From Streptoalloteichus tenebrarius (GTDB taxonomy: Bacteria > Actinomycetota > Actinomycetes > Mycobacteriales > Pseudonocardiaceae): DNA of 64,000 bases. Numbering within the stretch: the stretch's first letter is position 1; every line of letters starts with the position of its first letter. The notes beneath the pieces are model-generated. The model ran no database searches. It was not told where the DNA came from and was given only the letters and a program-made list of their open reading frames with translations. Location of the stretch: NCBI RefSeq assembly GCF_024171885.1, contig NZ_JAMTCP010000007.1, positions 62,001 to 126,000 of the forward strand, written 5' to 3'. The position numbers were made by a program, and so were the translations under genes. Positions 1 to 9,110 of this stretch are shown here, in pieces.

Positions 1-2
1 TG

Positions 3-134
3 GGGGCGGCCGGGGTCGGGGCGGGGACACCCGCCGCACAGGTCACAGTGGACCAGTGGGCCGCGATCGCGCGGAACCTGGCCGAGGCCCCGGTGTCCTG
101 GCCGGCGCTTCCCCGAAGTCTGTCCCGGGTGTAG
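3..134 (+). CDS. C-terminal end of a gene entering from the left (partial)
   Basis: An open frame from the window edge ends at TAG 132-134 and encodes about 43 residues (GAAGVGAGTPAAQ... ending RSLSRV). Codons are G/C-rich at third positions, like the confirmed genes, and the frame stops 30 bp before a strong hairpin, which fits the tail of a real gene. No family can be assigned from so little. It could be chance open frame in GC-rich DNA. Confidence 0.4.
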   Translation, partial: GAAGVGAGTPAAQVTVDQWAAIARNLAEAPVSWPALPRSLSRV

Positions 135-163
135 CCACCGTCCCTCGGGACAACGTCACGACG

Positions 164-202
164 CCGAGGGGCCGGACCACGGGTGTGGTCCGGCTCCCTC
201 GG
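164..202. terminator. Strong hairpin between converging genes
   Basis: CCGAGGG-G-CCGGACCAC pairs with GTGGTCCGG-CT-CCCTCGG around a GGGT loop, with one small bulge. It lies just beyond the stop of the left-edge gene and just beyond the 3' end of the minus-strand SnoaL-like gene, so it can serve both as a bidirectional terminator. There is no U tract, which is usual in actinomycetes. Confidence 0.7.
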
Positions 203-222
203 TGCGGCTGTGCTCGGTGCGC

Positions 223-585
223 TCAGGCGGGAACCTTGTCCAGGAACCCGTGCACGGTGCGCAGCCGGCCGTCCTCGGCCAGCACCGCCACGTCGAAGCC
301 CACCACGACGGCCTCGCCGTCGCCCTCGGCCAGCTCCCAGGTGAAGCGGGCGAGGTGGTGGTGGGCGTCGACCGCCCCGCCGAGCCGGAACGAGAGCCCG
401 GGGAACTGCTGTCGCACGGCCGCGATGGTGGCGTCGATCGCGTCGCGGCCCTCGGCGACGACCATCGGGTCGACGTAGCTGGCGTCCTCGGTCCAGATGG
501 CGTCGATCGCCGCGCGGCGACGGGCCGGGTCCTGCTCGTTCCAGGTGGCGATGTACCGCTCGACCAGCTCCTGAACGTCGCTCAT
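223..585 (-). CDS. SnoaL-like / NTF2-fold small protein
   Basis: A 120-residue protein with the SnoaL-like alpha+beta barrel pattern. The N-terminal helix VQELVERYIATWNEQDP is followed by WTEDASYVDP, the strand-turn typical of this superfamily, then FRLGGAVDAHHH and a last strand ending in a short tail. Family members include polyketide cyclases, isomerases and many uncharacterised small-ligand proteins. No catalytic set is clear enough to name a reaction. An AGGAA-like sequence precedes the ATG. It is divergently transcribed from the XRE/MmyB-type regulator at 738 with about 150 bp between them, a common arrangement in which the regulator controls its neighbour, so it is probably that regulator's target (inference). 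Confidence 0.8.
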   Translation of the reverse strand: MSDVQELVERYIATWNEQDPARRRAAIDAIWTEDASYVDPMVVAEGRDAIDATIAAVRQQFPGLSFRLGGAVDAHHHLARFTWELAEGDGEAVVVGFDVAVLAEDGRLRTVHGFLDKVPA

Positions 586-737
586 GACGTGTTCCTCCCA
601 CAGGGTCGGGACGGGTGGCGCCCTGGCCGGTCCGTGCCGGCCGGGCTGACGAGAACGATCGTGCGGGGTGGACGGTCACCACGTCGATTACCTCGAAGGT
701 AATGGCGGGGGCGCAGGCGCTCGCCTAGCGTCGGGCC

Positions 738-1577
738 GTGGCAACCAACACGCGGACGACGGCACGGCGCGCCGAGGCCGCCCCCTCGCACCAGCGCCCG
801 GTCGGGGAGCTGATCCGGGAGTGGCGGCAACGGCGTCGGCTGAGCCAGCTCGAACTGTCCCTCCAGGCCGAGATCTCCACCCGGCACCTGAGCTTCCTGG
901 AGACCGGGCGGTCCCGGCCGACCAGCGAGATGATCCTGCGGATCACCGAGCGGCTCGACGTGCCCCTGCGGGAGCGCAACCGCATGCTCCTGGCCGGGGG
1001 CCACGCGCCGGTCTACCCCGAACGCGGCATGGAGGCCCCGGAGATGGACGCGGTGCGGGCGGCGCTCCGGCAGGTGCTCGGCGGGCACGAGCCGTACCCG
1101 GCGGTGGTCGTGGACCAGGGCTGGACGATGATCGACGCCAATGCCGGCCTCGCGCTGTTCACCGAGGGCGTGGCTCCGGAGCTGCTCGCCCCGCCGGTCA
1201 ACGTGATGCGGCTGAGCCTGCACCCGGACGGGGTGGCTCCCCGCATCGCGAACCTCGGCGAGTGGCGGGCGCACCTGCTCGGCCGCCTCCGCCGCCAGAT
1301 CGCGGTCACCGGGGACGCCCGGTTGTCCGCCCTGTACGAGGAGCTGCGGTCCTACCCCTGCGACCAGCCGGAACCCGAGATGGAGCTGCCCGGTCCCGGC
1401 GAGGTCGTGGTGCCGCTGCACTTCCGGCACGGCGGCCAGGAGCTGGTGTTCCTCAGCATCACGGCGGTCTTCGGCACCCCGTTGGACGTGACGGTCTCCG
1501 AGCTGGCGATCGAGTCGTTCTTCCCGGCCAACCCGGAGACCGGCGCGGCCCTCCGCGCGTGGTTCGGCGACAAGTGA
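738..1577 (+). CDS. XRE-family regulator with MmyB-like ligand-binding domain
   Basis: A 279-residue DNA-binding regulator. Residues about 26-80 form the Cro/C1-type helix-turn-helix (IREWRQRRRLSQLELS, then STRHLSFLETGRSRPT). Residues about 105-270 match the MmyB-like (PAS-like) ligand-binding domain: YPAVVVDQGWTMIDANAGL, then VMRLSLHPDG and a C-terminal FLSITAVFGTPLDVTVSEL strand-helix. Such proteins usually repress or activate an adjacent oxidoreductase or NTF2-fold gene in response to a small molecule, here probably the divergent SnoaL-like gene. The start is GTG at 738. The 153-bp divergent spacer contains TCGATTACCTCGAAGGTAATGG, in which ATTACC and GGTAAT (about 687-703) form an inverted repeat that is a plausible operator. 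Confidence 0.9.
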   Translation: MATNTRTTARRAEAAPSHQRPVGELIREWRQRRRLSQLELSLQAEISTRHLSFLETGRSRPTSEMILRITERLDVPLRERNRMLLAGGHAPVYPERGMEAPEMDAVRAALRQVLGGHEPYPAVVVDQGWTMIDANAGLALFTEGVAPELLAPPVNVMRLSLHPDGVAPRIANLGEWRAHLLGRLRRQIAVTGDARLSALYEELRSYPCDQPEPEMELPGPGEVVVPLHFRHGGQELVFLSITAVFGTPLDVTVSELAIESFFPANPETGAALRAWFGDK

Positions 1578-1731
1578 CCGCATGCTGACACACCGTCACC
1601 GCATGGCGAGAAGGCCAGTTTTGTCCTGAGTAGACAGTCGCTTGTGGATTGGACGGGAACGGACCAGATCCCCCGTCCCGCACATCCGTGAGGCGAACGT
1701 CGGCTCCCTCCCTGCCAACCCGAGTTCCCGC

Positions 1732-1764
1732 GGTGGCCCGCCACACGTCTCGTGGCGGGCCACC
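1732..1764. terminator. Perfect 13-bp inverted repeat between convergent genes
   Basis: GGTGGCCCGCCAC and GTGGCGGGCCACC pair perfectly around a 7-nt loop. The hairpin sits between the 3' end of the MmyB-like regulator (1577) and the 3' end of the minus-strand LLM oxidoreductase (1784), the expected place for a bidirectional rho-independent terminator. The rest of 1578-1783 holds no gene I can support. Confidence 0.8.
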
Positions 1765-1783
1765 AGGTCACCAGGAACGCCGT

Positions 1784-2782
1784 TCACCTGGCGCGGAGCG
1801 CGGCGGCGATCCGCCCGGCCGCCTCCACTGCCCCCTCCTCCGGCTCGCCCAGCAGGGGCAGGAGCACCACGGACTCGCTGCCGGCCGCGTGCAGCGCACG
1901 CACCCGCTCGACACACCGGTCGAGGTCGCCGCAGACGCTGAGGTGGTCGATCCACTCAGGACGCAGGCGGGCGGCCAGCTCCTCGGTGGTCGCGCTGCTC
2001 TCGACCACGGCCGACAGCTCCGCGCCGAACGGCAGCGGGGACAGGTGCGGCAGCGATCCCGGCGTCAGTGAGGAGGCCACGGTCAGGCGCGCCCGCTCCC
2101 GCGCGCGGTCCCGGTCGTCGTCCAGCGCCAACCAGTTGTAGGTGACCACCGAGTGCCGTTCCGGCGCGCCCGGCGTGGCGCGGCCCCGCTCGATCACCTC
2201 ACGGGCGGCGCGCACGTACTCGGGCGCGGCGGGTTCGGCGAGGATGGTCCCGTCGGCGGCGGCCCCGGAGACCGCCAGGGACTTCGGGCGGCGGACGCCG
2301 GCCAGCACCGGGGGCGCCATGGCGGGCGGGAACTCCAGCTCGACCTCGTCCAGGTGGACGTGCCGCCCGGCCATCGACACCCGCTCGCCGGCCAGCAGCC
2401 GGCGAACCGCGACCAGCGTCTCCTCCAGCGCGGCCAACGGCGACGAGGGATACGCGCCGATCTGCCGCATCCAGGAGGCGACGCCGTGTCCGAACGCGGC
2501 GACCAGGCGGCCGGGGTGCAGCGCGGCGAGCGCGGCGAGTTCCATGGCCGCGATGGCGGGGTTGCGGGCGACCACGGGCAACACCCCGATGCCGACGGTG
2601 ACCGTCCGCGTGGCCGCCAGAACGGTCGCGGCGGTGGCGACGCCGCCCGCGTAGAAGCAGTCCTCAACCACCCACACCTCGTCCAGCCCCGCCTCCTCCG
2701 CCTGGCGCGCCAGGCCCGTCAGCCGGGCGGCGGGAAGCTCGCGGGGGATCCTGACGGCGACACGGGACGTGGTCTCGGGCAT
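1784..2782 (-). CDS. LLM-class F420/FMN-dependent oxidoreductase
   Basis: A 332-residue TIM-barrel oxidoreductase of the luciferase-like monooxygenase class, which in actinomycetes often uses coenzyme F420. Visible hallmarks are ARQAEEAGLDEVWVVED near the N-terminus, TRTVTVGIGVLPVVARNP (strand 3 with the LLM G-I-x-V pattern), HPGRLVAAFGHG, and the insertion with LEETLVAVRRLLAGE. The substrate cannot be told. The ATG at 2782 is chosen over the upstream in-frame GTG because GGAGGAGGAG lies directly in front of it. The gene is followed by the hairpin at 1732-1764. It appears monocistronic and is convergent with the regulator on its 3' side. Confidence 0.88.
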   Translation of the reverse strand: MPETTSRVAVRIPRELPAARLTGLARQAEEAGLDEVWVVEDCFYAGGVATAATVLAATRTVTVGIGVLPVVARNPAIAAMELAALAALHPGRLVAAFGHGVASWMRQIGAYPSSPLAALEETLVAVRRLLAGERVSMAGRHVHLDEVELEFPPAMAPPVLAGVRRPKSLAVSGAAADGTILAEPAAPEYVRAAREVIERGRATPGAPERHSVVTYNWLALDDDRDRARERARLTVASSLTPGSLPHLSPLPFGAELSAVVESSATTEELAARLRPEWIDHLSVCGDLDRCVERVRALHAAGSESVVLLPLLGEPEEGAVEAAGRIAAALRAR

Positions 2783-2891
2783 GGCTCCTCCTCCGTCTGG
2801 CGCGACCGGAGCCACTCATGATCGAAAAGCTCCGGCGCGCCACGCAACGGGTTTCGTCACGGCGGGAAACGGCGTCCGCCCCCGCGTGAGG

Positions 2892-3995
2892 TCACGGGGT
2901 GACGGCGAGGAGGAGGAACGCGCTGAAGACCATGAGGTGCACCGCGCCCTGGAGCACCGTCGCCCGGCCGGAGACCAGCGTGAGCGTGCCCACCCCGCCG
3001 GTGAGCACGAGGAGCACGAGTTCCTTGCCGTCGAGGCCGAGCACGAGCGGCCCGGTCAGCCAGAGGGAGGCCAGGGCGATCGCCGGAATGGTCAGGCCGA
3101 TGCTGGCCAGCGCGGACCCCAGCGCCAGGTTCAGGCTCACCTGGAGGCGGTCGCGCAGCGCGGCCCGGACGGCGGCGACGGTCTCGGGCATCAGCACCAG
3201 CAACGCGATCAGCACGCCCACCAGCGACACCGGCGCGCCCGCCGCCGCGACGGCCGCCTCCAGCGTCGGGGACACGGTCTTGGCCAGCCCGACGACCGCG
3301 ACCAGGCAGATCAGCAGCAGGCCCAGGCTGAGCAGCGCCGTGCGGGTCGCCGGGGCCTCGGCGTGGTCGTCGGGAGTCCTGTCCACCTTGGGCAGGAAGT
3401 AGTCCCGGTGGCGCACGGTCTGGACGAACACGAACAGTCCGTACATCACGAACGACGCCGCGCCGGCGAAGGCCAACTGCGCGCCGGAGAAGGTGGGCCC
3501 GGGGCTGCTGGTGGTGAACGTCGGCAGGACCAGGCTCAGCGTGACCAGCGCGAGCACGACGGCGAACGCGCCTCCGGAGGCGTGGGCGCGGAACTCCTGC
3601 ACCCGGTGCCGCAACGACCCGACCAGGAGCGCCAGTCCGACGATGCCGTTGCAGGTGATCATGATGGCGGCGAACACGGTGTCGCGGGCGAGGGAGGCGG
3701 CCTTGTCGCCGCCCGAGGCCATCAACGTGACGATGAGCGCGACCTCGATCACCGTCACCGCGACGGCCAGGACCAGCGTGCCGAACGGCTCGCCGACCCG
3801 GTGCGCGACGACCTCGGCGTGGTGCACGGCGGCGATCACCGCCCCAGCCAACGCCAGGCAGACGAGCACGAGCAGCGCCACCCCGAGGCTCGCCCGTCCC
3901 CATCCGACGGCGAGGACCAGCACGCTCAGTGGAGGGACGACGACGGACCAGCGGGGCAGCGCGAGAGCATTCACCCTTTTGACTCTAATGTCCAC
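2892..3995 (-). CDS. chaA: CaCA-family Ca2+(Na+)/H+ antiporter, ChaA-like
   Basis: A 367-residue polytopic membrane protein with about 11 hydrophobic segments in two homologous halves, as in the Ca2+/cation antiporter family. The first alpha repeat reads EPFGTLVLAVAVTVIEVALI, the second LALGSALASIGLTIPAIALA, each with the acidic and glycine residues used for cation binding in the family. A hydrophilic loop (about residues 205-225) separates the halves. Predicted role: proton-driven export of calcium or sodium. The ATG at 3995 begins MDIRVKRVNAL, and the upstream sequence is AT-richer, as in a promoter. The gene stands alone. Confidence 0.88.
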   Translation of the reverse strand: MDIRVKRVNALALPRWSVVVPPLSVLVLAVGWGRASLGVALLVLVCLALAGAVIAAVHHAEVVAHRVGEPFGTLVLAVAVTVIEVALIVTLMASGGDKAASLARDTVFAAIMITCNGIVGLALLVGSLRHRVQEFRAHASGGAFAVVLALVTLSLVLPTFTTSSPGPTFSGAQLAFAGAASFVMYGLFVFVQTVRHRDYFLPKVDRTPDDHAEAPATRTALLSLGLLLICLVAVVGLAKTVSPTLEAAVAAAGAPVSLVGVLIALLVLMPETVAAVRAALRDRLQVSLNLALGSALASIGLTIPAIALASLWLTGPLVLGLDGKELVLLVLTGGVGTLTLVSGRATVLQGAVHLMVFSAFLLLAVTP

Positions 3996-4507
3996 TTCCG
4001 GACGCCACCGGCCACGACCGGAAGTGGAGGCCGAACGGTGGCGCGTCCCACTCCCGGTCCCACTCCACCGGGGTCAGGACCAGGTCAGGGCCGGGACCGG
4101 CGGCCTACCGCCACTCCTGAGAGATGTTGGCGATCCGCTCCCCGCAGGGTCTTCCACCCCGCCGGCCTGTCCTTCTTGTCGAACCACTCAACACCCCGAC
4201 CGAGCCAGTGCCCCGGCTACTCGCGCACGCCTCCCACGTCCGTGTGCGCCATCCGCCTCAACTGATTTTAGGGGAAGGTCTCGGGGAATCCTGAGGCCGA
4301 AGCACAGTCCGAATTCGGGCATGTCCTCATCGTTTCCTCGCATGGCTCCGGTTCGACTTCGCCCAGGAGCGCGCGGAGGACACTCCCGTTGCGCCACACG
4401 AACGACAGGAAAGCCGCCCCACCGTCCCAGACAGGGATGTGCTCTGGCCATTTGATTTCCCTGCTGGTCGACCTCATGAGCGACGAGGTGGGCACGTGCC
4501 ATAGCTG
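3996..4507. other. Intergenic stretch without a convincing gene
   Basis: About 510 bp between the antiporter start and the hairpin at 4508. Two overlapping minus-strand frames exist (4268-4495 and 4188-4502). Neither has coding-like third-position bias throughout, a good ribosome-binding site or recognisable motifs. The 75-residue frame (WDGGAAFLSFVWRNGSV) is the less artificial of the two and might be gene debris. No tRNA or repeat was seen. Confidence 0.4.
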
Positions 4508-4546
4508 GCGGGTCCGGCCCCGGGTGAAGCCCGGAACCGGACCCGC
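4508..4546 (-). terminator. Hairpin terminator of the ALF/LGFP/ricin gene
   Basis: GCGGGTCCGG and CCGGACCCGC form a perfect 10-bp outer stem. An inner CCGGG/CCCGG pairing closes on a short loop. It lies 18 bp beyond the stop codon of the minus-strand gene ending at 4564, the expected distance for an intrinsic terminator. Confidence 0.75.
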
Positions 4547-4563
4547 ACAGCCCTACCTCGCAC

Positions 4564-7500
4564 TCACCTGATTACGGTCCAACGCTGGTTGGCCCCACCC
4601 AGATCCGCCCACTGCAGTACCACCGACCCGTTCTCCGTCCGATGGTCCAGAACATCGATGACCTTGGCCGAATGCACGCTTCGCACCGCCACCGAGTCAT
4701 CCGCCGCCGTGGTGAACTCCCACTGCTGAGTAGAGCCGTAGTGGCAAGTGAACTGCACGATCGGGTTGGTGTTGCTCAGGTCGCCGTGACGAAGATCCAG
4801 GCACTTGCCCGAGTTTCGGTTCTTGAGCGCGTACTTGCTCCCGCCCAGGTCAACCAGGTCCCACATCTGCTTGGGGGCGCCGCCGAAGCAGTCCCAGATC
4901 TCGGTTCCCGCCAGGTCGGCTTGCGCGTCGCCGCCGATCAGGCCCGCCACCTGCAGGCACCGCCCTGATTGGACACCCTTGAGCGCGATCGCGCCCGGCG
5001 TCATGGTGAGGACCTTGTAGGCGACCGTGTGGCCGCCGTCGTTGCTCCAGTCGATCCGACCGCCCTGGAACACGCTACGCCGCCCCTTGGGCAGGTCGAA
5101 CTCATCCGTCGTCGGATAGCCCAGGTAGGACTTCTCCGCCCCCAGCTCGTTCCACTTGCCCCGGATGGCCCCGAGCACCAGATGCGCACCAGTGGTGGGG
5201 TGCCAGTAGATCGCCCCGCCACTACTGAAGTTGACGTACCGGCCCACACCATCCGACGTGGCCGCGGCCTCGTTCAACGGATACCCCAGAGCACCCTCAT
5301 AGCCGAGGTCAGCGAACTTCTTGTGAATGTCCCCGTAGAGAGCCACGACGCCGGTCTTCGGCGTGTAGTAGATCGACCCGCCGGAGAACCGCTGGAAGCG
5401 CCCGCCCTCCTTACCGAAGCTGGTCTCCTCAGTAACCGGGTAGCCCAACGGGCCGTCGTGGTACCCCAGCGACGCGAACTTCTTGTGGAACTCGCCCCTG
5501 GTCGTCCGGATACCGCTCTTTGGCAGGTAGTAGATCGAGCCACCCGTGAAGTGGTTGAACCGGTTGCCTTCGTTGCCGAACCCGGACTCGTCCGTGACGG
5601 GGTACCCGAACGGTCCGGTCTCCCTGCCCGCGTTGGACCAGGTCTCCCCGATCAGCCCGTAGACCACGTGGGCACCAGTCGCCTGACTCCACATGATGTA
5701 GAGGTGCTGGTTACCCAGCTTGGGCCTCTCGATCCACAGGACCTGACCCTTTCCGTCCTTGGCCGGCACCTGGTCGTTGAGGACGCCGGTGAGGGCGGAC
5801 GGGCCACCCAGTTGCAGGAACTTGTCCAGAACCGGACCGTTGTAGATCACGTGCACCCCAAAGCAGACCACGAACTCGCAGTCATCACGAGTTCGGTAGA
5901 GCCGCCCTTTTTCGTACTCCCGGTAGCCCGTGTCATCATGACCGATGACAGCCTCACGGATTGGCTTGCCGAGACTTTCCCTCAGCTTTTTGTCTGCCGC
6001 ATAGCGCCGATCGGCGGGAAAAAGAGGCTCTGGAGGCTCGACGTACCAATCGAACGCGCTTATGCGCTCGAAGTCCCGCGGTCTCGGAACGTACAGGATC
6101 CGATCCGGGTCGCTGATCGGATGAAAGTAGACGCCCTCTGTTTTGCTGGTCACGCACCAAGTCGCCTCAACCCTGAAGGCATTCGTTCCGTCGTGAGGGT
6201 CGACGGTGATGGATGTTCCGTCGTTCGCGTTCTTGCGCCAACGAAGGTAGGCGTTGGGGCGCGCGACAGACTGGAGCGAGACGCACGTAGGATCACTGAG
6301 TCCGACTTCGACCTTCCATGCCTGTTCTGGGTGTTTCCCTTGCTGCCACCTCGTGAGGACGGCAGCACCGTTGCTGTCGGTAAGGTAGAGATCGGTGTCC
6401 TTGGTGTCCCCGCTTCGAATGGATTGAGTCAAATTTTGGTACTGATCGACCCGAAGGAATCGCTCACGATCAAGCGGGTTTCCGGCGAGCGCCGCGTCGG
6501 CTGCAGCGACCAGCGCGGGATGTACCCTGCTGTTCGCAGCTCGCGTACGGATCGCGACAATCTGACGAACGTATTCTTCGTCACGTTTCCTTAGTTCGTT
6601 CTCGACGTCTCGTTGCCGCGCGTCCCTGGCCCCCTTGTCGATGAACTGCTTCCAGTCAGCGGGATTGTGGCTGCGCACGGCGGCCTCGGCGGCGCCGTAC
6701 ACCTCGGTGCCACGGGGAGCGCGGTTCCAGATCTCCACGACGAAGTCTCGGTCGCTCAGGTTGACCAGGGCGTCGTCGGCCCTGATCCCCAGGGCGTGCC
6801 ATGCGGCATTGGCCTTTGCCTCCCGCGCCAACGCCGCGGCCTTCTCAGCCTCGGACTTCTCCTTGTCCTCCTGGATCAGGCGGTCGACGTCCTTCTTGTG
6901 CTCGTCGAAGACGCCGACGGTGAGGAAGGTCCACTGAGCCTCGGCGGTGCCCTTCAACGCCGCCCGCGCCGCCTCCTTCACTGCCGCGTCCTTGTGGAGA
7001 TCAGCGTTGAGCTCCAGATAGACGATGAAGTCATGCACGGTCTTCGACAACACAGTGTCGTCGACCTTGATACCCAGAGCACCCGCGGCCTTGGCCTTGA
7101 CCGAACGGTCCTCCTCCAGCTTCTTGCGGCGCTCGGCGACGATCCGCTGGTCTTCCTTGTTCGCCGCGGCCATACCGGTCTTGATGAAGGCGGTGCACTC
7201 GGCGTCGCCGGTCCCGAGGGCGGCGATGGCCGCCTCCTTCACCTTCTGATGCTCAGGCTCCAAAGGGTGCGGCTTGTCCAGATCATCCGCCGCGTAGTAC
7301 ATCGCTGCCGTGAAGTTGCGGTCACTGAGCACCAGCAACTCCGGACCGGCGACGATGCCTAATTCCGCTGCCGCCTTGCCCTTCTCCACGTCAGTGGACT
7401 GCGGCAACGGCGCTCGCTCCACATTGGGTTTCTGCTGTTCCGGTGTCTTGGGCTTCTCAGGTGGCTTGTCAACCGATAACGAGGGCACCTTCGACTCACG

Positions 7501-7707
7501 CTGCGATCCCGGGTCGCCCGCTCCGGGTGAAGGAGTGTATGTGGGCGGTTGCCCAGTGGTGGCCGCGGGTTGCGCTGGCTGCGGGGACGCCGAGGCCACC
7601 GAGGGAAGGGTCAGTCCGACGGCCGCGGTAACCGCGATCCCGAGCGCGATCCCGCTTAACAGGTGGCGCGACCGCCAATCGGGGGCCGGTCTTCGGAATT
7701 TACTCAA
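4564..7707 (-). CDS. Large secreted protein: ALF repeats, AbfB-like, LGFP repeats and ricin-type lectin
   Basis: A 1047-residue exported protein. The N-terminus has a basic head, the hydrophobic segment LLSGIALGIAVTAAVGLTL and an Ala-rich cleavage region, followed by a Pro/Thr-rich linker. Residues about 120-400 contain ALF-type helical repeats (pattern AALxGTxxDxxxFxxxG). About 410-560 resembles an AbfB-type beta-trefoil (YLRWRKNAN, YFHPISDPDRILYV). About 650-900 has four LGFP repeats (GPFGYPVTDES, GPLGYPVTEET, GALGYPLNEA, SYLGYPTTDEF), a wall-binding motif of actinobacteria. The last about 135 residues are a ricin-type trefoil with QMWDL, QQWEF and QRW. TTG at 7707 is chosen as start because GGAGGA lies 5 nt upstream. 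Probably a wall- or glycan-attached surface protein of the same locus as the HINT toxin; no enzymatic domain is visible. Confidence 0.85.
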   Translation of the reverse strand: MSKFRRPAPDWRSRHLLSGIALGIAVTAAVGLTLPSVASASPQPAQPAATTGQPPTYTPSPGAGDPGSQRESKVPSLSVDKPPEKPKTPEQQKPNVERAPLPQSTDVEKGKAAAELGIVAGPELLVLSDRNFTAAMYYAADDLDKPHPLEPEHQKVKEAAIAALGTGDAECTAFIKTGMAAANKEDQRIVAERRKKLEEDRSVKAKAAGALGIKVDDTVLSKTVHDFIVYLELNADLHKDAAVKEAARAALKGTAEAQWTFLTVGVFDEHKKDVDRLIQEDKEKSEAEKAAALAREAKANAAWHALGIRADDALVNLSDRDFVVEIWNRAPRGTEVYGAAEAAVRSHNPADWKQFIDKGARDARQRDVENELRKRDEEYVRQIVAIRTRAANSRVHPALVAAADAALAGNPLDRERFLRVDQYQNLTQSIRSGDTKDTDLYLTDSNGAAVLTRWQQGKHPEQAWKVEVGLSDPTCVSLQSVARPNAYLRWRKNANDGTSITVDPHDGTNAFRVEATWCVTSKTEGVYFHPISDPDRILYVPRPRDFERISAFDWYVEPPEPLFPADRRYAADKKLRESLGKPIREAVIGHDDTGYREYEKGRLYRTRDDCEFVVCFGVHVIYNGPVLDKFLQLGGPSALTGVLNDQVPAKDGKGQVLWIERPKLGNQHLYIMWSQATGAHVVYGLIGETWSNAGRETGPFGYPVTDESGFGNEGNRFNHFTGGSIYYLPKSGIRTTRGEFHKKFASLGYHDGPLGYPVTEETSFGKEGGRFQRFSGGSIYYTPKTGVVALYGDIHKKFADLGYEGALGYPLNEAAATSDGVGRYVNFSSGGAIYWHPTTGAHLVLGAIRGKWNELGAEKSYLGYPTTDEFDLPKGRRSVFQGGRIDWSNDGGHTVAYKVLTMTPGAIALKGVQSGRCLQVAGLIGGDAQADLAGTEIWDCFGGAPKQMWDLVDLGGSKYALKNRNSGKCLDLRHGDLSNTNPIVQFTCHYGSTQQWEFTTAADDSVAVRSVHSAKVIDVLDHRTENGSVVLQWADLGGANQRWTVIR

Positions 7708-7956
7708 AGAAGGTCCTCCATAAGGGAGTGAACATGTGAAAAGTATGTGATATTCACACACACGTTCGGATCGTGCGACCAGCGAGAATTAGTGGTCAAC
7801 CCGACGGCCTAACCGTTGTCGAACCGAGACGCCGTCGTGACCATCGCGGCGTTACAGCGTGTGACCAAGATCATTAGTAACTGTATGGATGGCGGGTGTT
7901 GTGACATAGTCCAGCGTCCGCGTAACGGCACAACTCCGAAGAGTAACGAGGCTGTG

Positions 7957-9027
7957 ATGAGGTTAGGCGCTGCGGTTACTGGGCTCTTGGTAGCAACGAT
8001 GTTCGCGGCACCTGCGGCCGATGCCGCAGCAGAGCCTGTTCCCGTTAGCCGAATCGGAGCACGGGCTACGGCTATTGAGCAGTCGCCATGGTATCCGATG
8101 GTGCGCCAAGTGGCGCTCTATCACTCTGAGGCGTTGGTCCGGGTGGCGGCATGGCAGGCCCTGCGCTCAGACGAAGGAGAACCCGCGCTGCGGCGGTTCG
8201 TGACGTCGGGGTACCAGGAGGCCCGCGAACGCGCCCAGCAGAACGCCGCCCGGAACCGGGACTTCGCCCAGCGCGTGGCCAACACCTACAGCCCGCAGTT
8301 CTCCCCGCGAGTGCACGCCGCCGCGCAACAAGCCCTGAAGGGCACCGACGCGGACCGGGAGCGGTTCGCGCGGACGGGTTTCGCGGAGGCCAAGGCGCTG
8401 GATGACGCGGCCCGTGAGGCTGATGAGCAGCACCGGCAGGTGATCGCCCAGGCCGAGCGGGACTTCGTGCGGCTGCTGGCGCAAAGTGATCCAGGTGAGC
8501 AGGTGCGTCTGGCCGCCCAGCACGCCCTGCGCCCTGGTGCTACGGATGCGGACATTCGGGCGTTCTACGCCACGGGGTGGATGGCCGCGGCGGCGGTGGA
8601 CGTGGAGATCTTCCGGCTGCGTTCGCAGGATGCCGGTGTCCGGTTCCTGGCGGTGATCCCCGGGCTGGTGGCTGACGCGCAGGAGGCGGAGCGGGAGGCG
8701 CTGGCAGCGGGGGATGCGGCCGCGGAGCAGGCTCGGGCGGTGGCGGCGCGGGCGTGGGCCACGAGCCGCGAGAAGGCCGAGGCGGCCCGCAAGGCGTGGG
8801 AGGACGAGCAGAAGCTGTGCGCCGAGCAGGCCCGGTACTGGCAGGCGGTGATCGACCGGGCGAACACCGAGGCCGGGCCGGTGTGGTCGGCGATCGCCTC
8901 GGGTGCGAAGAAGAATCGTGACAACTGGGCTGGGGAGAACGCTTTCGCCGGGGATCAGTCCCGTCAGTGGGCGGATGTGTGGGTGCAGTCGCAGGCTGGT
9001 TACGACCGCATGACCAAACGCCCCTGA
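7957..9027 (+). CDS. Secreted ALF-repeat protein
   Basis: A 356-residue protein starting with the signal peptide MRLGAAVTGLLVATMFAAP and an Ala-rich cleavage site. The mature part consists of at least three ALF-type repeats (VRVAAWQALRSDEGEPALRR, HAAAQQALKGTDADRERFAR, VRLAAQHALRPGATDADIRA), followed by a charged coiled-coil rich in Ala/Glu/Arg and a polar C-terminus ending YDRMTKRP. No catalytic domain is visible. The same repeats open the giant toxin gene 83 bp downstream and occur in the divergent gene at 4564-7707, so the three genes form one functional family. The in-frame extension back to 7816 is rejected as start because the signal peptide begins at ATG 7957. The divergent spacer 7708-7956 probably holds both promoters. 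Confidence 0.82.
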   Translation: MRLGAAVTGLLVATMFAAPAADAAAEPVPVSRIGARATAIEQSPWYPMVRQVALYHSEALVRVAAWQALRSDEGEPALRRFVTSGYQEARERAQQNAARNRDFAQRVANTYSPQFSPRVHAAAQQALKGTDADRERFARTGFAEAKALDDAAREADEQHRQVIAQAERDFVRLLAQSDPGEQVRLAAQHALRPGATDADIRAFYATGWMAAAAVDVEIFRLRSQDAGVRFLAVIPGLVADAQEAEREALAAGDAAAEQARAVAARAWATSREKAEAARKAWEDEQKLCAEQARYWQAVIDRANTEAGPVWSAIASGAKKNRDNWAGENAFAGDQSRQWADVWVQSQAGYDRMTKRP

Positions 9028-9110
9028 AATCAGTCGCACTTTCTTTCGTTGTTTCACCTGTTTCACCTGTCTGATGTTGTCTGCTCTTTGATATCTGGAG
9101 TGTGCGCGCG

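Noticed and set aside
2769-4265. Long plus-strand frame opposite the LLM and antiporter genes
   Set aside because: Composition is Arg/Gln/His-rich shadow of high-GC coding on the other strand; both minus-strand genes have clear families and ribosome-binding sites.
4188-4502. Two small minus-strand frames in the antiporter/ALF spacer
   Set aside because: No ribosome-binding site, no recognised motif and mutually overlapping; kept only as an intergenic note.
9028-9110. Short tandem TTTCACCTG copies before the toxin gene as a regulatory array
   Set aside because: Only two copies, and the toxin ribosome-binding site and start are clear without it.
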